Source: Tetracladium setigerum (lineage: Eukaryota; Ascomycota; Leotiomycetes; Helotiales). Taken from it: 64,000 nt of DNA. The notes below the pieces were generated by a model. That model was not told where the DNA came from, did no database searches, and saw nothing but the letters and a program-made list of their open reading frames with translations. Shown here in pieces: positions 58,176 to 64,000 of the stretch (its first letter is position 1; each line of letters opens with the position of its first letter). Position numbers and translations under genes: made by a program. Location of the stretch: NCBI GenBank assembly GCA_031472005.1, contig PZJY01000002.1, forward strand, positions 1,612,001 to 1,676,000, read 5' to 3'.

Positions 58176-58971
58176 ATGACATCTCTCGGAAGCCTCTTCC
58201 GAACGAAGACGCAGCAAGAAAGAATGGCAGCAGGAGTCACACCAATCACCTCCACTGCAACGTCCGCCTACACTAGAACGAACACCGCTTCAACCAGAGT
58301 AAATTCAGGTTACTCTACTGATCAAGTACGGCTCCCCTTGACCGACTACCTCATCGAAATGATTTGGTGTTTTGACTGACTTCTTGTTCTTGTTCTTTAG
58401 ACAAATGGCCACACCATCTACCTCATCCGCCACGGTGAGAAGCCACCAAAGCTTGACGACGGCAGCGATGCCATTGGGCTCTCAGCAGCAGGGAAGAGAC
58501 GAGCACAGGGTCTTGTCCACACTTTCGGCAAAAAGAGCAAATACAATATTGGATGCATCCTTGCACAACAATACAAGCCAAGCAAGCCCACTCCCCCACC
58601 TCCACAGCACAGCAGACAAAAGTCTAACCGCAAATCTCATAGGTGGCAAACGAAGACGTGCCTACGATACCGTCGTTCCTCTCTCTATAGACCTCGGTCT
58701 ACCCGTCAACACCTCCATCGGGCGAGATAATATCAAAGAGATCGTTGCGGCAGCCAAGAACTATGATGGCCCTGGCAATGTATTGATTTGCTGGGAGAAC
58801 AAAGCCATGAACAAGATCATGGACAGGTTGGGTGTTGAGGGCAAGTTCAAGTATCCCAAGAAAAGATTTGATGTTATTTGGACGGTGAAGGCGCCGTACA
58901 AGCAGATGCACAGCTGGACGAGCGAGCAGATCGAGTGCTTGGATGAACATCACAAAGACCCTCCTCAGTGA
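58176..58971 (+). CDS. Histidine-phosphatase superfamily protein with altered second catalytic motif, 219 aa
   Basis: Phosphoglycerate-mutase-like fold. Exons 58176-58325, 58401-58581 and 58643-58971. The N-terminal 50 residues are Ser/Thr-rich. Then comes TIYLIRHGEKPP, with the phosphate-accepting His at about 61, followed by GLSAAGKRRAQGL and KRRRAYDTVVPLSIDLGL. The second intron begins GCAAGC and ends ATAG with a CTAAC branch site: a GC-AG intron, since only this join leads from QQYKPS to GGKRRRAYDT. The later motif reads GNVLICWENKAM. Relatives usually have WEH here, with His as the second catalytic residue; Asn at about 163 suggests weak or lost activity, or a binding role. Two GC-AG introns in adjacent genes is a coincidence worth noting. 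Confidence 0.85.
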
Positions 58972-59197
58972 TGGGATAACTGGGTGATGGATTTGATGCC
59001 TGGAACTGCTTGCTGTTAACAATCGTGCGTTCGTATTAATGGGATTGCAATGAATTAGGATACTCTGCGGTACTTACTGCCCTTGGAAAATCGAAGTATG
59101 AGACTCCAGACTTGCTTCAAATTTTCTTTACCATGTTAAGGGAGGGGACAAGTTTGAACTCGTTTCAATTGTCTGATATCACATCTATCTCTACTTT

Positions 59198-62100
59198 TCA
59201 GACTTTTGTGCGCTTTCTCTTTACAGGAGCCTTGGCTTTTCCTTTCCCTCTTTTTCCCTTTCCTGTATCTTTGTCGGTTGGAGCAACACTCCCATCTGTT
59301 TGGTCATCATTTTCATCATCCGCTTCCAGTTCCTCTTCATCGCCATCTTCAACAATTGCAGAGACAGCTCTCTTCCTACCCTTAGCCTTCGCCTTTGCCT
59401 TCTCACCCCTCGCCTTCTCCTTCTCAACCCACTCTACAGCTTTGTCGGCAAACGTCCCACTCAATGGCCCAGCACCTTGGTTCTTCTTCGCCTTCAATCT
59501 ACCCACTGCATCTTTCATCCTCTTACTCCCTACACTCTTGTTCCTCCCGGCACCGACAGCACCAGCACCTACAGCACCTCCAAAGAATTGCGTGATATTG
59601 GCTTGTGTACCCTCTCTCTCACGCTGATTCATATCTCTAATAACGGGCACCAAAACCTCATCGGTACGTTCCTGATTCCACCCAATCGTCGCCATCAGAA
59701 ACTCTCTCAATTGATCCAAGTCGGGGACACCCCACTGAAAGGGCTCAGGCGTAGAATCAACATCCGGCTTCCAGTATGCTTCAGTCACAGCCGGTGAAGG
59801 GAATCCAGGCGGCAGGAACAACTTTGCAGCTTGCGTGCGCTTGAATTTCTTGCGGAAAGTGGTGCTTTCCAATGCCGGTTTCTCGCCGTTGAGTTGAGTT
59901 CCCTTCCACCACTCTCCGAATTCTTCAAGACCTCTATGTGAAGCCGGGAACTCAGAGAGGATTTCCAAAGCTGTGACGGGACCAACGCCGGGGAGGCCTT
60001 CGGTGTAATCTGATCCCAACAAGTGAGCGAGACCGATGAGTTGGTCGCGGGATATGGAAAGTTCCTTCTCAATGTCGGAAGAGAGGTAGCATTCAACGAA
60101 TTTATTGTTGTTGAACATATTCTTGTACACGCGAGTGCCGCCAAAGAGGAAGATATCGCAATCGTCAGTCACAACACCGTCTACCAATCCCAAGTTGACA
60201 AGCTCTGCACATTGAGCTTCGGCTTCCATTGGAGCGGTGATGTAGGGGATTCCGAAGAGGCGGAGGAGTGACTGGCACTCTGTGATCATGATGTGGGAGA
60301 CTTCATCCGCATCTCGACGGTCTTTCTTTTGTTGTGAGCGGAGGGCTTTGAGCTCTGCTTCGTAGCTGGCTTGATTTTCCAGTTCGGATTTGTTGTTGAG
60401 GGTGCTGGCGAAACGAGCATGTTCTTCTGCTTCGATGGCTAGCTGGGCGAGAAGTTCTTCGTCTTCTGGGTCGCTGAAGTCGTCGAATTGTTCAAATTCG
60501 TCTTCAACTTGGACAGAAGCATGACGACTTCTGTGAGCTTGCTCATCTGGATCAGCTGGATCAGCATCTCCGTCTGCAAATAATGGGGATTCACTTTTTC
60601 GAGCAGACTCTATGCCTGCCGGGCTAGACCCATCAAGCTGTTGAGTTGTTCCTTGCTTTTCTGCAGGCCTGGCAACAACATCGCCATGATCACTCTCAGA
60701 CCAATCAACTTCTTCGTCAGATTGTCCATCCTTTTCATGTTCTGGCTGTGCTGAAGCTTGCCTGCTCTCTAGAACATCATTTGCAGAAGCCGATAGTGGT
60801 TTGTAGGTAGGGCTGTTTGAAACCGGAGGCACCGCCCTGACATCTTCTGCAAGTTCCTTCATAGTCTCGACCACGGGACTTTTTAATGTTGGCTCTATGA
60901 TATCCTCAGACACTAGCTCATTGGTTGTTGTCATACCCATAGTCTCGGCTAGAAGAATATGTGGAGTGGATTCCACCACGGCCTCAGATGCTGGCTCTTT
61001 GGGCGTTGGAGCATCCACAATTTCGACATCGCTGTTGTTCTCATCGTCAGAATTGATCTCAATCGGCGCATTATTTTTTCGGTAGAGCCTTTCTTCTTCC
61101 AACGCTTGTTCGTGATCTTCCGCATTCATTTCCTTGTCTATTTTCTGCTGGTCTCGAACGTCTGACCTGATATCTCCATTACCTAACATCCAAGGTGGGA
61201 GCGGTTTTGACACTTCCTGTTCCGGGCCCTTTTCGAAACCACCTTCCATATCCTCATCTTCAGCATCTATTACCGACTGTTTCGTTTGTAATGGTTTCGT
61301 TTTGGTAGTTAGGATTTTGAAAGGCAAGCTCTCAAATGGCAGCGGACCATGAAATGCATTCTTTTGGTTCAACGCAACAGGAGCAGGGAGCCCTCTCCTA
61401 TCAGGAGCTTTTTGCTTTCTTGCTTTGGCCAATGCCGACACCATATCCAAATCACTATCGCTATCGCTCTCAATGTCAAAAGCAACTGGTTTCCGTTTCG
61501 GAACCGAAGCGTTAGCTCTGTTGTTCACCATGTGAGCCACCATCTTCCCGCTAGCAGCGGTGATAGGCTTAGCAGCCTCTACTGCCTTTTGCTCATAATT
61601 TGGCATAGGAACATCCTCGAAATCTTCAAGGTCATCTTCTGGCTCTGATTCTTGGTGATGGTTCTGTTGCAGAGATAACGCGATCGCACGACGAATATGT
61701 GCTTCTTCCTCCGTTTCCCCGGCCTCTGGTTGTGGAGAGTCGTCCTTTTGCATGGATAACGCAATGGCACGACGGAGATCTTCTTCATCGTCGTCGAATA
61801 TTGATTCGTTATTTGTAGAGGGGCCGCCATTCTCGCCGTCGTCAATGAATAAGGTATCAAGATCTTCAGCAGGGGCCCCGTCAGCTCTTGAACTGTCCCC
61901 ATTATGCGGAATATCTTCCCAAATTCCTTGATCTTCACCGACTGGACCCGGTCTGATCTTCGGTAGGCGGTTGAGACCCTCGACAGGAACATCCTCGAAC
62001 TCGTCTTCATCTTCCTCGGTATCTTCTTTGATAGGCTGATGTAAAGCATCAACATCGATGGGTTTATTTCTCTCTCCGACGCTTTTGTCGGTGCTGACAA

Positions 62101-63099
62101 CCCCCAAAGCCCATCCTCCTTCAACGCCTTCATTTTTGACTAGCACGTATTCTCGTCCCCTCTCACCAGCAATCCTCCCGCCTCCCACGCCCCACATATC
62201 CTCATTCATGCCGTTCAAGTTCATAAGTCGTTGCGTCAATTCATTCCTCTCCCTAACCCTCTCGATTTGAAACCTGGAGAATGCCATGCGATCTGGGAAC
62301 ATCTCTTCCAATTGCTCCTTACTCAGACCCATCCTCAGTCGACTTCTCAGCCTTGCAGCGTTGAGGATATTATACCGATCACCAGCCGGTAAACTCATGA
62401 AGAAGTCCCCATTAAAATCAATCTTACTGAAGTCGTAGAGATTGATATCTTCCCCATTGTTGAACTGTCTCGCATACTCCTCCAACTCCTCCACACTCAT
62501 AATCCTCGGATCATCAGGCTTTCCCATCCCCTCAATCCCATTATCCAGATCCGGGAGATGATAAGCGTCCTTCTTGAAAAACTTTCTCGTTTTCTGCCTT
62601 TCTTGTGCAGACATCCCCATCTCGCCCACATATACCAAATCCTCCCCATCCTTCACCACATCCTCTTCTTCGTCCACATTCCGCCTACCGACTAACCCAT
62701 TCTTCTCTCTCTCTAGATCCCTCTTTCTCTTCCCCTCTTCCTCCTCCCCCTCCTCTTCATCTGCACCGCCAACAGCTTCCCCGCCGTCCTAACAGCATCC
62801 TCCCTCCTTCCCTCCCTCCTACTCTTCCGTCCCATGATCGTCATCCGTTTCAACGCCGGCGCACCTCCATCAAACACGAATACCGGCTTGATACCAAAGA
62901 AGAGAAGCTTGCATATTCTGCGGAAGAAGCCTACGACGTGGGAGTTGCGCAGGGCGTTGCCATCCTTGTCGCGTACAGCTTTGAGAAATTGGTAGATCCA
63001 GATGGAGGCGTCGACTGCGAGGCGTTTGCGGTTGAGGGTTGGGAGGGGAGTAGGTCGAGCGCATGGCTGAAGAATGGGCCAGAGGCCGTGGACACCCAT
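59198..63099 (-). CDS. RAD2: XPG/RAD2-family structure-specific endonuclease (nucleotide excision repair), one apparent frameshift, about 1300 aa
   Basis: Makes the 3' incision in nucleotide excision repair, in the nucleus. Intronless. The start at 63099 gives the invariant MGVHGLWPILQPCARP, with the N-nuclease block KRLAVDASIWIYQFLKAVRD and FGIKPVFVFDGGAP. After a long acidic spacer the I-nuclease block appears: YITAPMEAEAQCAEL (about 959), DGVVTDDCDIFLFGG (about 979) and HLLGSDYTEGLPGVGP, containing the catalytic carboxylates. Two ubiquitin-interacting motifs are visible in the spacer (LRRAIALSMQ about 440, IRRAIALSLQ about 469). A PCNA-binding PIP box QANITQFF sits at about 1166, and a basic nuclear signal ends the protein. 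As written, the frame stops at residue 128. One G is missing in a five-G run (top-strand CCCCC, 62746-62750) between VQMKRR and EEEEGKRKRD. The rest is open to 59198. Confidence 0.93.
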
Positions 63100-63576
63100 T
63101 TTGATGGCTTACGAGGGTGCTTGAGCGTGTCGAGGAGGTGGTGGTGGTGGTGGGTGAAAGTTGTCAAGCTGGAGGGTCAAATCCGCGGGTTGGTGGACAG
63201 GTCAGGTTGAAACTGTCAAGACGGAATCTATCATGTTGGGGATTTTATCGTCTGCCATTTACAAGCAGCTTCTCTCTCCAACACAAGTCGATTATCGTCG
63301 TTGTCGGTTTGTTGAGGCAGACGGGATGACAGACCTCGAGAGGCGAAGTCAACGCGCGATCACGAGTTCGTTATCTAATCGCAGCCTTGGCAATTAAACA
63401 TCTTGGCAAAACAAACAATTCCAACAGTATTGTTGACCTGCAGTACAATACTTCCTTACCTGCCAGAGACCCTTCCCTCGAGATTCCATATTCCACATAC
63501 TACATTCTACACACAGCCTCCTCTCAACTAGATCCAACCAAAGAAAGGTATCTATACTCCAAAAGCAGTCTCCAAA
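63100..63576. promoter_or_regulatory. Divergent promoter region, RAD2 / LSM gene
   Basis: About 480 bp between divergent start codons of two housekeeping genes; a shared bidirectional promoter is likely. No specific elements claimed. Confidence 0.45.
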
Positions 63577-64000
63577 ATGTCCAAAACAGAAGCAGAAAGC
63601 TACCTACAATCCCTCCTCTGCAAAACCCTCCGTATAACGACCACCGACTCCCGCATGTTTCTAGGCCAATTCAAATGCACCGATTCTGTACGTTCCCTAC
63701 CCTCCCCTCCCCTTCTTTTCATTCCCACCTCTTTTCCTCCCTTCCTACCTCCCCGCTAACACACCCTTCCCCCACAACAGGACCGCAACATAATCCTCTC
63801 CCAAACATTCGAATACCGTCAACCGACCCCACCCACAATCGCCGAGCTCACGACGGCCGCAGCGGAAGGAAAAACCATTCATAAAGATATGACGCCGCGG
63901 TTCTTGGGCTTGGTTGTCGTGCCGGGGAACATGTTGTTAATATTATGGTGGAGGAATTTGCTAGTCAGATCAATAAGGGGAAGGGGAAGAAGGCTGGGGG
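63577..64000 (+). CDS. LSM-domain protein, probable NatC auxiliary subunit (Mak31/NAA38 type), 3' end beyond window, one apparent frameshift
   Basis: Small Sm-fold protein; members of this subgroup assist the NatC N-terminal acetyltransferase on ribosomes. Exon 1 (63577-63687) encodes MSKTEAESYLQSLLCKTLRI and DSRMFLGQFKCTDS, the Sm1 motif. A GTACGT...ACAG intron leads to exon 2 at 63781 with DRNIILSQTFEY, typical of LSMD1-type proteins. Then RFLGLVVVPG should continue EHVVNIMVEEFASQI (Sm2). As written the frame diverges because one G is missing in the GGGG run at 63924-63927. No stop is reached in the corrected frame before the window ends. The exact member of the LSM family is inferred from the DRNIIL and VVPG motifs. 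Confidence 0.85.

Overview
The window is fungal nuclear DNA, most likely from a filamentous ascomycete. Short introns (about 45-110 nt) with GTRNGT donors, CTAAC/CTGAC-type branch sites and YAG acceptors run through nearly every gene. The gene content also fits: family PL4 and CE16 plant-cell-wall enzymes with CBM1 modules, the eukaryotic 3-carboxymuconate cyclase, and fungal membrane families. A leotiomycete (Botrytis/Sclerotinia-like or another helotialean) is a guess from overall resemblance and was not tested.

Layout. 1-13.4 kb: a secreted-protein fragment at the left edge, a small secreted protein, then housekeeping genes (mercaptopyruvate sulfurtransferase TUM1, anaphase-promoting-complex subunit APC11, an ER-lumen FKBP prolyl isomerase), a small serine-rich protein, and a mucin-like single-pass surface protein. 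15.0-29.0 kb: an accessory block of carbohydrate-active enzymes: GH78 alpha-L-rhamnosidase, GH92 alpha-mannosidase, two different PL4 rhamnogalacturonan lyases and a sugar-porter MFS transporter. 29.9-34.3 kb: a Baeyer-Villiger-type flavin monooxygenase and a CE16-like acetylesterase carrying two CBM1 modules. 36.6-42.0 kb: 3-carboxy-cis,cis-muconate cyclase, an unusual ferredoxin-fold/enol-lactonase fusion and a second MFS transporter. 45.5-64 kb: a seven-TM membrane protein, a 1056-residue beta-propeller/zinc protein, an amino-acid permease, a histidine-phosphatase-like protein, the XPG-family nuclease RAD2, and an LSM-domain protein running off the right edge.

How the genes may work together. 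The GH78/GH92/PL4/PL4/MFS block, with CE16 beside it, reads as a locus for taking apart the rhamnogalacturonan-I part of pectin: lyases cut the Rha-GalA backbone, an esterase removes acetyl groups, the rhamnosidase releases rhamnose, and a transporter imports sugar. The muconate cyclase and the lactonase fusion beside it fit the protocatechuate branch of the beta-ketoadipate pathway, giving a second small catabolic module.

A striking feature is that nine genes each carry exactly one apparent one-base deficit that breaks an otherwise well-conserved reading frame: GH78, GH92, one PL4, both MFS genes, the monooxygenase, CE16, RAD2 and the LSM gene. Every deficit can be placed at a G or C, usually in a short G/C run. 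Their uniformity, and their presence in housekeeping genes, points to base-calling or assembly error rather than gene decay, so these genes are annotated as CDS with the break noted. Other unusual points are a probable 3-nt micro-exon, two GC-AG introns, a histidine-phosphatase homologue with Asn in place of its second catalytic His, and a probable membrane-anchored rhamnosidase.
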